A stretch of DNA of 64,000 nt from Flavobacterium succinicans. Lineage in GTDB: Bacteria; Bacteroidota; Bacteroidia; Flavobacteriales; Flavobacteriaceae. Below the pieces are notes generated by a model. It was not told where the DNA came from. It worked only from the letters and a program-made list of their open reading frames with translations, and did no database searches. The stretch lies in NCBI RefSeq assembly GCF_001662485.1, contig NZ_JMTM01000017.1, forward strand, positions 434,001-498,000, written 5' to 3'. Below are positions 16,148-26,941 of this stretch, piece after piece. Both the position numbers and the translations under genes were made by a program. Each line of letters starts with the position of its first letter. The stretch's first letter is position 1.

Positions 16148-18076
16148 ATGGCATTAAAAGGTTTATTTAGGAAAAAGACTGTTCAAGACATTTTAAAACA
16201 AGTTGAAAAAAATAATTTAGAGGGGCATGATGCATTAGGAAAACACTTAACTGCTCGTGATTTAACTGCTTTTGGTATTGCAGCAATAGTAGGTGCGGGA
16301 ATTTTTAGTACCATTGGTAAAGCAAGTGCAGATGGAGGTCCAGCGGTTATTTTCTTGTTTTTGTTTACAGCTGTTGCTTGTAGTTTTGCTGCATTTGCTT
16401 ATGCTGAATTCGCATCAATGGTACCTGTTTCGGGCAGTGCTTATACGTATTCTTATGTAGCTTTTGGGGAACTCATAGCTTGGATCATCGGATGGGCTTT
16501 AATCATGGAATATGCTGTGGGAAATATTACCGTAGCCATCTCATGGAGTGATTATTTTACTGGACTGCTACAAAGTGGTGGCATTACATTGCCGCAATGG
16601 GTGCAAATGGATTATTTAACGGCCTCTAATGGCTTTAAACACGCAACAGCCTTAATGCAAGGTGGTAAATCTTTTGAGAATTTATCGGCTATCAATCAAG
16701 CTGCTTATACTGCTTGGACAACATCTCCAACCATTGGTTCTTTTCATTTAGTGGCCGATTTACCTGCTTTGTTGATTATTATATTGATTACAGCTTTAGT
16801 ATACCGTGGTATGAAAGAGTCACGAAATGCTAGTAATCTAATGGTTGCCATAAAAGTCTGTATCGTATTATTAGTTATTGCAGTTGGAATATTTTATGTA
16901 GATACCGCTAATTGGTCTCCTTTTGCACCTAATGGCGTTTCTGGGGTGCTAAAGGGAGTTTCAGCGGTGTTTTTTGCTTACATAGGATTTGATGCAATTT
17001 CGACGACAGCCGAAGAATGTAAAGATCCTCAGCGCGATTTGCCAAAAGGAATGATGTGGGCTATTATTTTATGCACACTTTTATATATTGCAATCGCTTT
17101 GGTTTTGACTGGAATGGTTAGTTATAATCAATTGAACGTAGGGGATCCATTAGCTTTTGTTTTTGAAAAATTAGATTTAAAATGGATGTCTGGGATTATT
17201 GCAGTTTCTGCGGTTATTGCCATGGCTAGCGTGTTATTAGTTTTTCAAATGGGACAACCTCGTATTTGGATGAGTATGAGTAGAGATGGTTTGTTACCAA
17301 AGAAATTTTCAACGGTACACCCAAAATTCAAGACACCTTCTTTTGCTACAATTGTTACTGGTTTTGTAGTAGCTGTACCCGCTTTGTTCTTAAACTTAAC
17401 TATGGTTACCGATTTGTGCAGTATCGGAACTTTATTTGCTTTTGTATTAGTTTGTGCTGGTGTACTAGCCTTGCAAAACAAACCGGATATTCCACGAGGG
17501 AAATTCAAAACGCCCTATGTGAATTCAAAATATATTATGCCTCTTCTTTTGATAATAGGTTTAGTTTTTGCTTTTGGATATAATGAAAAAGCTACAATGG
17601 ATTTTATTACCAATAAAACGCAAGTCAATGAACCTTCTGCAATAGTGACTTCATTGAATAAAGAAGAAACTCAAAAGGTTTCAACTTATTTAACCGCTTT
17701 AGAAGGAGAATCAGCGGTTGAATCATCATCAGATTTAGAAAATTTATTGAGTATACATGCCGAAGATGATTCAAAATATGAGACAGTTGTAGCTGGATTG
17801 CCAATTTCAGATGCCAAAAAATATGAAAGTGGTTTTAAGTTATTTAAACACAAAATACCCATGTGGATCTTTTTGTTCTCATTAATTGTATTAAGTGTTT
17901 GGGCTTACAAACAAAATTTGTCTTTAATTCCTCTGCTAGGATTAATTTGTTGTCTTTATATGATGGCCGAATTAAGTGTCTGGAATTGGATTTATTTTGG
18001 AGTTTGGTTATTAATTGGCTTGGTGATTTATTTCAGCTACAGTCGGAAAAACAGTAAATTAAATACCAATATTTAA
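16148..18076 (+). CDS. APC-family amino acid permease (cationic amino acid transporter type)
   Basis: A 642-residue inner-membrane protein with a short cytoplasmic N-terminus and many hydrophobic segments. The APC signature GIAAIVGAGIFSTIGKAS lies near residues 43-60 (substrate-binding helix 1). Helix 6 (AVFFAYIGFDAISTTAEE) matches the CAT/basic amino acid subgroup. Between the last groups of membrane helices there is an inserted soluble segment of about 90 residues (roughly 480-575). It includes KTQVNEPSAIVTSL and LENLLSIHAEDDSKYE, and is not part of the core fold. Import of an amino acid by proton symport is likely; the substrate is not readable. The gene is monocistronic. Confidence 0.88.
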   Translation: MALKGLFRKKTVQDILKQVEKNNLEGHDALGKHLTARDLTAFGIAAIVGAGIFSTIGKASADGGPAVIFLFLFTAVACSFAAFAYAEFASMVPVSGSAYTYSYVAFGELIAWIIGWALIMEYAVGNITVAISWSDYFTGLLQSGGITLPQWVQMDYLTASNGFKHATALMQGGKSFENLSAINQAAYTAWTTSPTIGSFHLVADLPALLIIILITALVYRGMKESRNASNLMVAIKVCIVLLVIAVGIFYVDTANWSPFAPNGVSGVLKGVSAVFFAYIGFDAISTTAEECKDPQRDLPKGMMWAIILCTLLYIAIALVLTGMVSYNQLNVGDPLAFVFEKLDLKWMSGIIAVSAVIAMASVLLVFQMGQPRIWMSMSRDGLLPKKFSTVHPKFKTPSFATIVTGFVVAVPALFLNLTMVTDLCSIGTLFAFVLVCAGVLALQNKPDIPRGKFKTPYVNSKYIMPLLLIIGLVFAFGYNEKATMDFITNKTQVNEPSAIVTSLNKEETQKVSTYLTALEGESAVESSSDLENLLSIHAEDDSKYETVVAGLPISDAKKYESGFKLFKHKIPMWIFLFSLIVLSVWAYKQNLSLIPLLGLICCLYMMAELSVWNWIYFGVWLLIGLVIYFSYSRKNSKLNTNI

Positions 18077-18098
18077 TAAAAGCATTCATAAATAAGGT

Positions 18099-18128
18099 AA
18101 CCTCTTAGCGCAAACTAAGAGGTTTTTT
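18099..18128 (+). terminator. Terminator of the amino acid permease gene
   Basis: Stem AACCTCTTAG/CTAAGAGGTT with a 6-base loop followed by a run of seven T. Confidence 0.9.
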
Positions 18129-18305
18129 TATGCCTTAGTTTAAAAGGTTCAATAGATGTATGTTTTTATTGGTCTTTTATTTATATTTAATTTAATATCT
18201 TTAGACATAATGTTTTACATTTTTAAAATAGTTTTTATCTATTGAAAATAAATAATCAAAAGAAAAAACTATGGTAAATTAGCCAGCATTAAGCTATCAA
18301 TTTAA

Positions 18306-20522
<2,217 letters not shown>

Positions 20523-20545
20523 GTTTATTTTACATTATAGTAAAG

Positions 20546-20578
20546 AAAAGTGGGCTTTTGGGCCCACTTTTTGTTTTT
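20546..20578. terminator. Terminator between katG and the SHOCT gene
   Basis: Stem AAAAGTGGGC/GCCCACTTTT with a short loop. A strong T-run follows on the katG side. Confidence 0.88.
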
Positions 20579-20794
20579 TTACAATTCTTCCAGCGTTTTT
20601 TTTAATCTATGAAATTCTTCTACATCAATTTGTCCTGATGCAAAACGTTTTTTTAGTATTCCCAAAGGTGAGTTGGATTTTGTTCTTTCTCCCGGAATAG
20701 AGTAGGGTGTGGCAAATATCCAAATAAGAAAAATAAACCAAATCAGCCACCAAAAAAAGTGCATTCCCCAAAAATTATTGTTTTCGTAATACAT
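20579..20794 (-). CDS. Small membrane protein with SHOCT domain
   Basis: A 71-residue protein with one membrane helix (FFWWLIWFIFLIWIFA, about residues 13-28). A linker follows, then a C-terminal SHOCT motif, GILKKRFASGQIDVEEFHRLKKTL, spanning roughly residues 45-68. SHOCT domains are short helical oligomerisation modules on many envelope and stress proteins. The gene begins 3 bases after dps ends on the same strand, so it is co-transcribed with dps. A link to stress response is inferred from this position only. Confidence 0.82.
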   Translation of the reverse strand: MYYENNNFWGMHFFWWLIWFIFLIWIFATPYSIPGERTKSNSPLGILKKRFASGQIDVEEFHRLKKTLEEL

Positions 20795-20797
20795 AAT

Positions 20798-21274
20798 TTA
20801 ATTTTTTAAATGAGATCGTAAAAACCAAGCCATTTTTTCGTGTGTTTCCATTAATCCAGTCATGAAGTCACTGGTGCCCAAATCATGAAACTCATTCGCA
20901 AAAGATTTGATATGCTCTCTCAAAATGATGATGATGCTTTCATGATCGCCTAAAAGTTCTTTGATAAATGCTAGACTATCATTTTGTGATCTCTCTTGTT
21001 CGGTAAGATGAGTTAATGAAAGATACAATTTTAGCGTAGCAGGAGGATAATGACCAATGGAACGAATACGTTCAGCCACGCTATCAATTATTTCATCCAA
21101 CTGACCAAACTGGGTTTCAAAAAATTTGTGTTTATCATAAAAATCGATGCCTTCTACATTCCAATGAGCATTTTTAGTCTTGATGTAAAGTACCGTTTCG
21201 TCTGCTAAAATTTTAGACAATTCATTGGCAACGGCTTGTCGATGAGATTCTGATATTCCTATGGCTGTTTTCAT
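20798..21274 (-). CDS. dps: Dps ferritin-like DNA-protection protein
   Basis: Dps forms a 12-subunit shell that oxidises and stores iron and can cover DNA in starved cells. The ferroxidase residues appear as KNAHWNVEGIDFY (His), DKHKFFETQFGQLDEIIDSVAERI (His, Asp and Glu). The protein has 158 residues, all within the ferritin-like fold, with a short N-terminal tail. It is the first gene of a two-gene unit with the SHOCT protein. The 321 bases between its start and the BON gene contain the BON terminator and AT-rich DNA; I see no gene or clean promoter pair there. Confidence 0.93.
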   Translation of the reverse strand: MKTAIGISESHRQAVANELSKILADETVLYIKTKNAHWNVEGIDFYDKHKFFETQFGQLDEIIDSVAERIRSIGHYPPATLKLYLSLTHLTEQERSQNDSLAFIKELLGDHESIIIILREHIKSFANEFHDLGTSDFMTGLMETHEKMAWFLRSHLKN

Positions 21275-21556
21275 TTAGTCCTATTTTTAAAGTGATTTTG
21301 ATTAATCTGTTCGTTTTTTAACTACTTTTTTTTATGACTAAAAAGGATCACTTAGTTCACTACTTATTATAAGTTTTTAGTTGATAAATTTCTCTAAATA
21401 AACTCAATCCTTTCTCTCATTGTCATAATTTTTGAAACAAAAAAGTATTTTATTTGATGCATATGAGTAAGTTAAAATCTTATGAAGTGGTATTTTTAAT
21501 TCAAGTAACACATAGAAAATTGCTAAGTTGGAGTAAAGTGTGTTAAAAGAAGAATA
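21275..21556. other. Intergenic DNA upstream of dps, nothing recognised
   Basis: The AT-rich gap upstream of the dps start was read for promoters, hairpins and frames. TTTTTTTATGACTAAAAAGG and similar tracts occur, but no consensus -33/-7 pair, RNA gene or coding frame is convincing. Confidence 0.4.
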
Positions 21557-21582
21557 GCGGTAAAAGCATGAACTTTTACCGC
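21557..21582 (-). terminator. Terminator of the BON-domain gene
   Basis: A perfect 10-base-pair stem GCGGTAAAAG/CTTTTACCGC with a 6-base loop lies 14 bases past the stop codon. The T-run is weak. Confidence 0.7.
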
Positions 21583-21595
21583 CTTAAAATTGGAT

Positions 21596-22270
21596 TTAGT
21601 TTACTATACTGTAATAGTAGTCTACTTCCAATTCGTTTTTTACATGCCAAATACCAGGTGTATTCCAAGCAATACGTGCCGCTTCTTCTTTTTGATACCA
21701 AGAGCTTACTGTTCCTTTGAGCGTAACAGTTGTTCCAGAAACCGAAACAGCTATATCGCTATCGTCTATCCTCCAGCTTCTGCCAATGGCTTTTTCGACG
21801 TCCCTTTTTTCAATGGCGTCATGGCTTTCGGATTTTATTTTTATATTGTTGGTGACGCCTTTTACGCCAGCAAGATAAATAATAGCGCTTTTTGCAGCTT
21901 CTTTTTGGTAATTCCAAGGCAATTCACCTTCCAGCGTCACCCAGCCGTCTTCGACCTTAACGGTAACTTTATCCTCTGGAACCGACCAATTTGATTTTAG
22001 TGCCGCCAACACTTCATTGGCAATTTCTAAGCTGGTCTTTACGAACGAACTCGGGAATTTGACGTCGATTTTTTCGACCAGTGCTTTGACACCAATTACT
22101 TTTTTGGCCGCATTTTCGGCTTCCACTTTTTTTGCATAGCTATCTACCACGCCCGTCAAAGAAATTACACCATCTTTTGCTGTAACTCCAATCTCTGCTG
22201 CATTCAATAACGGTTCCCATTTAATGGCGTTTTGAACATCTGTCTGTAATTCTGCATTTGTTTTCATCAT
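21596..22270 (-). CDS. Triple BON-domain protein (OsmY-like)
   Basis: The 224-residue protein consists of three BON domains, at roughly residues 5-70, 78-146 and 152-218. Each shows the repeated pattern of a helix, then VxxGWVTLxG or GVISLTGVVDS, then A...GV..V.N.I. BON domains bind membranes or polymers and are typical of osmotic-stress proteins such as OsmY. No signal peptide is visible, so unlike OsmY it is predicted cytoplasmic. Three-BON cytoplasmic proteins are common in stress clusters of environmental bacteria. Neighbours katG, dps and osmC support a stress role. Confidence 0.85.
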   Translation of the reverse strand: MMKTNAELQTDVQNAIKWEPLLNAAEIGVTAKDGVISLTGVVDSYAKKVEAENAAKKVIGVKALVEKIDVKFPSSFVKTSLEIANEVLAALKSNWSVPEDKVTVKVEDGWVTLEGELPWNYQKEAAKSAIIYLAGVKGVTNNIKIKSESHDAIEKRDVEKAIGRSWRIDDSDIAVSVSGTTVTLKGTVSSWYQKEEAARIAWNTPGIWHVKNELEVDYYYSIVN

Positions 22271-22523
22271 AATTTTTTTTCATTGTGAATGCGTTTCACA
22301 ACAATACAAAGGTGAAAACAATTAGAGATCAGAAGCTTATATAATTAAGAGGGAATGTTATATAATTAGTAGAAAGTGTTCACTTACATTTTTTTTTGAC
22401 AAACGAAGTAGCGCATCCATCCATCGGATGAAGAAGAAAGTATTAAGGATTTTCGAGAGAGGTTATTTCACTAAAACAGGGAAGTTCCTTCATGGTTTAG
22501 GGTTTTAGTTATAGAATTCTGGT

Positions 22524-22865
22524 TTAAGTATTATTATTTCTTTCCCATTCCGATTTCGTAATTCTAAAAATGTTTAGGGTGTTTAGGTTGTATTCTGTGA
22601 CTTTATCTATGCTCATGCCGTTTTTTATGGCAATTTTTTCAGAGGGTGTATTGGTTAAACTGATTATTGAAAATCAAAGAATCGAAAAAGTAATAGTCAA
22701 AGGTAAAATCTCTGCATTTTTTTCCGATCCTTTGTTAAATCTTTCGGCCTTCATTATGATACTATTCATCGATTCTATGATAATTTTATCTGAAACATTA
22801 TCCAATATTTTTTTGGTTTTCAGAGGCTTATTTCGAAAATGATTTTCTGAAATGAGTTTAAACAA
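22524..22865 (-). pseudogene. Decayed reading frame behind osmC, unknown family
   Basis: On the minus strand one frame stays open for 114 codons except for a single in-frame TGA at 22674-22676. The first part reads FKLISENHFRNKPLKTKKIL and the second ends NIFRITKSEWERNNNT before a TAA. There is no ATG start; the frame opens at a TTG just after a stop. It has the same orientation as osmC and lies 46 bases behind it, as a former third operon gene would. I do not recognise the family. Chance openness in AT-rich DNA remains possible. The rest of the 640-base gap between the BON and osmC genes shows nothing convincing. Confidence 0.3.
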
Positions 22866-22911
22866 GGATCAACCAACATTTGCAGATTCTAATATTGCGT
22901 TATATATTTTT

Positions 22912-23328
22912 TTAATTTAGTTGGGAAGTTACTGAAGTTTTACAATTCAAAAGTTTTGAAATAGGGCAATTAGCCTTTGCATCTTTTACTAACTCATCGA
23001 ATTTTTCATTTGAAATCCCTGCAACTTTTGCATTTAAACTTATATTCGATTCAATTATTACTCCATCTTCAAAAACAATTTCGCAAACGGTATTTAATTC
23101 TTTAGGCGTAAAATTAGCTGCTTGAAGGTTAAAGGCCAATTTCATAGAAAAACATCCAGCGTGTGCTGAAGCAATTAATTCTTCTGGATTTGTTCCAATT
23201 CCTTCAGCAATACGTGATTGAAACCCATATTGCGTTTGATTTAAAACACCACTTTGAGAAGTGATGCTTCCTTTTCCGTCTTTTCCTATGCCGTTCCATA
23301 TGGCATTTGAATGTCTTTTGATCTTCAT
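22912..23328 (-). CDS. osmC: OsmC-family peroxidase
   Basis: A 138-residue cytoplasmic thiol peroxidase that reduces organic hydroperoxides. The first catalytic Cys is in SAHAGCFSMKLAF near residue 56 and the second in AKANCPISKLLNCK near residue 119, the OsmC pair. The N-terminus (KRHSNAIWNGIGKDGKGSI) is typical of the OsmC subgroup as opposed to Ohr. It is the second gene of a unit that starts with a potassium channel 14 bases upstream. The surrounding katG, dps and BON genes suggest one stress regulon. Confidence 0.9.
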   Translation of the reverse strand: MKIKRHSNAIWNGIGKDGKGSITSQSGVLNQTQYGFQSRIAEGIGTNPEELIASAHAGCFSMKLAFNLQAANFTPKELNTVCEIVFEDGVIIESNISLNAKVAGISNEKFDELVKDAKANCPISKLLNCKTSVTSQLN

Positions 23329-23342
23329 TTTACTTTGTTTTT

Positions 23343-24011
23343 TTATTTTGATGTGAATTTTGAGATAATAATTCCGACAACAGCAACCATGTAAAACTGT
23401 CCCGCCATACCAAAAAAAGCAGTAACCAATCGGCTCATATCGGTTATAGGATAAATATCACCAAAACCAATACTGGTAAGGGTTATAAAACTAAAGTAAG
23501 ACAACTCATTGTAAATGAAAGAAGGATTGCCTGTGCTAATGCCGTGGAATGAATTACTGAAATTATATTCAATTAATAAATAGGTAAATAAAGCAATCAT
23601 ACTCAAAAGCATGTAACCACAAAAAGAACCGATAATTACATTAATGCGAACTTCTTTCGAATATGTTATTTGAAACATTACTTCGCTAAAAATAAAGCAA
23701 TAGTATATAATAAAAAATATAGTTAGAATTTGTATAAACCAGAAATGTTGATTTAGAAAAATAAATCCAAATGGCATTAAAATACTTATAAGCGAAAGTA
23801 TATTTCGAATTGTTTTTATTTTTTTATTATGCTCTAAATATATGCCAAAGCTAGCTATAGAAATCACTACCATATTTAATGGCCAAATGTATTTTAGATA
23901 AAAATCATTATTTGGAAAGAATATTTTATCGAAAATTAATAACAATAAAGCTGTCAATAAAAATTCAAATCGATAATTGCCTAATTTGGTGTGTATTGTT
24001 TTATTCCCCAT
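23343..24011 (-). CDS. Two-pore-helix potassium channel protein
   Basis: A 222-residue membrane protein with about five or six hydrophobic helices. The selectivity-filter motif TLTSIGFGDIYP lies near residues 178-189, followed by a final helix (LVTAFFGMAGQFYMVAVVGIIIS). This is the ion-channel (Ion_trans_2) layout, with GFGD in place of the GYGD of classic K+ channels. The last residues (SKFTSK) show no cytoplasmic regulatory domain. It precedes osmC by 14 bases, so the pair is probably co-expressed under osmotic or oxidative stress. Ion specificity is inferred from the filter. Confidence 0.85.
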   Translation of the reverse strand: MGNKTIHTKLGNYRFEFLLTALLLLIFDKIFFPNNDFYLKYIWPLNMVVISIASFGIYLEHNKKIKTIRNILSLISILMPFGFIFLNQHFWFIQILTIFFIIYYCFIFSEVMFQITYSKEVRINVIIGSFCGYMLLSMIALFTYLLIEYNFSNSFHGISTGNPSFIYNELSYFSFITLTSIGFGDIYPITDMSRLVTAFFGMAGQFYMVAVVGIIISKFTSK

Positions 24012-24167
24012 TTTTTTAAAATCCGAAGTAAAAAAAATCGTACATTATTTGTTTAAACAAAATGGATTTTTCCTTTTTTAGTTATATCAAAGCCTAATCT
24101 AAATTGAAATTCTAATAATTCTAATCGAAATCTCCGCACTAAATTTAGATTATTTTTTTGAACTTCA

Positions 24168-24392
24168 TTAATTACTTGAGGCAATCTTTTTAAATTCAGG
24201 TGGTTTAATTAACGCAGTTACAAATCCATTGTAGTTGTTGTAAATAATTTGTCTTTGATATTATCTAACAATTGTGGATTTTTCTCCCATGCCTACAAAA
24301 ACTAAAGCATCGAAATGTTTAAACCAGTTCGTCTTACTTTTATTTAAGCCAAACATTCCTTCAAACTCTTTATTTTCAAATAGTATTTGCAT
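24168..24392 (-). pseudogene. Decayed reading frame upstream of the K+ channel gene
   Basis: From an ATG at 24392 the minus strand encodes 43 codons (start MQILFENKEFEGMFGLNKSK). A TAA at 24261-24263 interrupts it, after which the same frame continues 30 codons (ending GFVTALIKPPEFKKIASSN) to a second stop. The residues look protein-like, with DALVFVGMGEKS before the stop, but I do not recognise a family. The surrounding 600-base gap between the channel and GH97 genes is otherwise AT-rich and without genes. Confidence 0.35.
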
Positions 24393-24624
24393 AGAATCTA
24401 TTATCTATAGCATTTAATTAATACAAACTGCATTCAATTTATGAGTGTGAAATTGATAGATAATTTAAAATTATTGTACTGCTGAAGTATATCAAAAACT
24501 TATGAGTGCGCAAACGTTAGAGTGGTGTTCTTTGCCATTAAAACTCATAAGGCTTACCTAATTACAGCTAAGGTTCGTGACTTTTTGCGTATTTTTATAG
24601 TTACAAAAATAAATAGAATCCAAT

Positions 24625-26721
24625 ATGAAACAATTATTTTCCTTACTTCTCCTATGTTCCCTGAGTTGGGTGTCCGCACAAAAGGTGGAATCGCCAACGG
24701 GAACTTTGGCACTTACGTTTCAGCTCACGCCCGATGGTCAACCGACCTATGCGGTGAGCTACAAAAATAAACCTGTGGTGCTGTCTAGTGCTTTGGGGGT
24801 GAGTTTAAAAGACAAAACGGCTTTGGTCAACCATTTTGAAGTGACAGGTACAACGACTCATGCGGTCAACGAAACTTGGAAACCAGTACTAGGTGAACAA
24901 GCCCAAATCGTGAACCATTACAACGAATTGATTGTAGCTTTGGTTCAGAAAGATTCAAAAGTAAAACTCAATTTGGTCTTTAGAGCCTTTGACGAAGGAG
25001 TGGCGTTTCGCTACGATTTCCCAAAACAAGAAAACCTAAACTATTTTATCATTTCGGACGAGAAAACGGAATTCAATTTGACAGAAAACCATAAAGTGTT
25101 CTGGATTCCGGGTGATTTTGACAGCAATGAATACGTGTACAACGAAACGAAATTCTCCGAAATTGACAACGAAAAACTGGACCTTAACAACGGAATCGGA
25201 GTAAAATCCATTCCCGGAAAATACACAGTGCAAACGCCTTTGCAAATGAAATCGCCTTCAGGACTGTACCTCAATATTTTTGAAGCGGCGGTGGTGAATT
25301 ATCCCGTAATGCATTTGGATGCCAACGTGCAAAAGTACACGCTAAAAGCCAATTTGGTGCCCAACGCCATAGGAGACAAAGCCTATTTGCAAGCGCCTTG
25401 CGTGTCGCCTTGGCGTACGATTATGGTAAGCGACGATGCTAGAAAAATTGTGAGTTCCAAATTGATTTTGAACCTAAACGAACCCTCTAAAATCGAAGAT
25501 ACCTCTTGGATAAAACCAATGAAATATGTGGGGATTTGGTGGGAAATGCACGTGGGGAAATCGACTTGGGATTATGCGGGTTCTCAAAATGCGCAAAACG
25601 CTGCGGGCAATCCAATTCCAACAGGCAAACACGGCGCAACTACTGAAAATACCAAACGCTATATTGATTTTGCCGCCAAGCACGGTTTCGATGGTGTGTT
25701 GGTCGAAGGTTGGAACGTAGGTTGGGAAGACTGGGTAGGCAACTGGAAAGAGGATGTTTTTGATTTTACGACGCCTTATCCCGACTTTAATTTGGAAGAA
25801 GTTTCGGCTTACGCCAAAGCAAAAAATGTAAAAATGATTATGCACCACGAGACTTCGGGTTCTGTGGGCAACTACGAACGCCACTTGGACCGCGCGCTCG
25901 ATTTGATGAAGAAATTCGATTATCCTGCGGCCAAAACGGGTTATGTGGGCAAAATCATTCCGCGTGGCGAATTCCACGACGGACAAGCAATGGTGAATCA
26001 CTTTAACTTTGTGGCGCGTCGCTTTGCCGATAATAAATTGATGGTCAACTCACATGAAAGTTCGCACCCAACAGGCTACAGCCGAACCTATCCCAACTAC
26101 ATCGCGGCCGAATCGGCTCGAGGAAACGAATTCAACGCTTGGAGCAACGGAAATCCGCCAGCGCACGAAACCATTTTGCCTTTCACACGTCAGTTAGGCG
26201 GCCCTATGGATTACACTCCGGGGATTTTTGAAATCAAAATGAGTTACTACGATAAAAACAAAACCGAGCAAGTGCACACCACTTTGGCGAAGCAATTGGC
26301 CTTGTACGTGACGATGTATTCTCCTCTGCAAATGGCGGCCGACTTGATTGAAAACTACGAGAAATATCCCGATGCTTTTCAGTTCATCAAAGACGTGGCG
26401 ATGGATTGGGACGAAAGCTTGTATCTAGAAGCAGAACCCGGCGATTATCTTACCGTGGCCAGAAAAACCAAAGGCCAAGACACTTGGTTCCTAGGCGCCA
26501 TCACCGATGAAAATGCCCGAACCACCGAAATCAAATTGGACTTTCTAACCAAAGGCAAAAAATACAAAGCCATCATCTACCAAGATGCCAAAAATGCACA
26601 TTGGGAGAAAAATCCAATTGCTTACACCATCAAAACACAAGTGGTAACATCGGCTAGCAAACTCAAATTGCAATTAGCCGCTGGGGGAGGAACCGCCATT
26701 AGTTTCGAACCACTGCCTTAA
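24625..26721 (+). CDS. GH97 alpha-glucosidase, inverting SusB type
   Basis: The protein has a signal peptide (MKQLFSLLLLCSLSWVSAQ), an N-terminal beta-sandwich (to about residue 270), a barrel and a C-terminal beta domain. It shows Glu409 in MHHETSG, Glu478 in NSHESSHPTGYS, Glu496 in AAESARG and Glu502 in NEFNAW. The distances between them (69, 18 and 24) equal those between Glu439, Glu508, Glu526 and Glu532 of Bacteroides SusB, as I recall that structure. The calcium site, the two bases and the acid of the inverting branch are therefore all conserved. It likely cleaves alpha-glucosides from starch in the periplasm. No susC, susD or regulator is adjacent. Sampled parts are 52-57% G+C, far above the neighbours. 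Confidence 0.93.
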   Translation: MKQLFSLLLLCSLSWVSAQKVESPTGTLALTFQLTPDGQPTYAVSYKNKPVVLSSALGVSLKDKTALVNHFEVTGTTTHAVNETWKPVLGEQAQIVNHYNELIVALVQKDSKVKLNLVFRAFDEGVAFRYDFPKQENLNYFIISDEKTEFNLTENHKVFWIPGDFDSNEYVYNETKFSEIDNEKLDLNNGIGVKSIPGKYTVQTPLQMKSPSGLYLNIFEAAVVNYPVMHLDANVQKYTLKANLVPNAIGDKAYLQAPCVSPWRTIMVSDDARKIVSSKLILNLNEPSKIEDTSWIKPMKYVGIWWEMHVGKSTWDYAGSQNAQNAAGNPIPTGKHGATTENTKRYIDFAAKHGFDGVLVEGWNVGWEDWVGNWKEDVFDFTTPYPDFNLEEVSAYAKAKNVKMIMHHETSGSVGNYERHLDRALDLMKKFDYPAAKTGYVGKIIPRGEFHDGQAMVNHFNFVARRFADNKLMVNSHESSHPTGYSRTYPNYIAAESARGNEFNAWSNGNPPAHETILPFTRQLGGPMDYTPGIFEIKMSYYDKNKTEQVHTTLAKQLALYVTMYSPLQMAADLIENYEKYPDAFQFIKDVAMDWDESLYLEAEPGDYLTVARKTKGQDTWFLGAITDENARTTEIKLDFLTKGKKYKAIIYQDAKNAHWEKNPIAYTIKTQVVTSASKLKLQLAAGGGTAISFEPLP

Positions 26722-26855
26722 TTTTTAGGAGCAGACGTAAGCGGAGCACCTTACGAGTCGTCCCGCTCTCCGCTCTATCTTTTTTACAAAAAAAACCTAG
26801 TAGTAACCCACTACTAGGTTTTTTTGTAAAAAAGGATGCCGCTGCGATCGAGGCT
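26722..26855 (-). repeat. Dispersed intergenic hairpin element, copy 2
   Basis: Read on the minus strand it starts TAGCCTCGATCGCAGCGG and ATCC. The centre is a very long hairpin (26781-26832, about 22 paired bases with one bulge, including CCTAGTAG/CTACTAGG). Then come AGATAGAGCGG and AGAGCGGGA, and the end is GCTCCTAAAAA. The element begins at the base after the GH97 stop codon, so the hairpin may also serve as that gene's terminator. The blocks match the copies at 9.1, 45.9 and 59.9 kb, while the hairpin arms differ. Confidence 0.8.
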
Positions 26856-26941
26856 AGGCGAGACGACTTATTTTTATAAGAGGTTTTGTTTCTTTTATAC
26901 ATTGAAATTCGATGCATTAATACACAACGGATCAAAAACAT

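Noticed and set aside
21590..21994. An open frame opposite the BON gene
   Set aside because: It shadows three BON repeats; no start signals and no family resemblance.
22570..22842. Plus-strand frame of 90 codons with hydrophobic stretches
   Set aside because: Looks like a membrane protein but lies opposite the decayed frame behind osmC, has no promoter, and hydrophobic translation is common in AT-rich DNA.
25474..26001. An open frame of 175 codons opposite the GH97 gene
   Set aside because: Antisense to the catalytic barrel of a well-supported enzyme; the higher G+C lengthens chance frames here.
26699..26941. Minus-strand frame over the repeat behind GH97
   Set aside because: It is made of element copy 2 and its hairpin, not of protein-like sequence.
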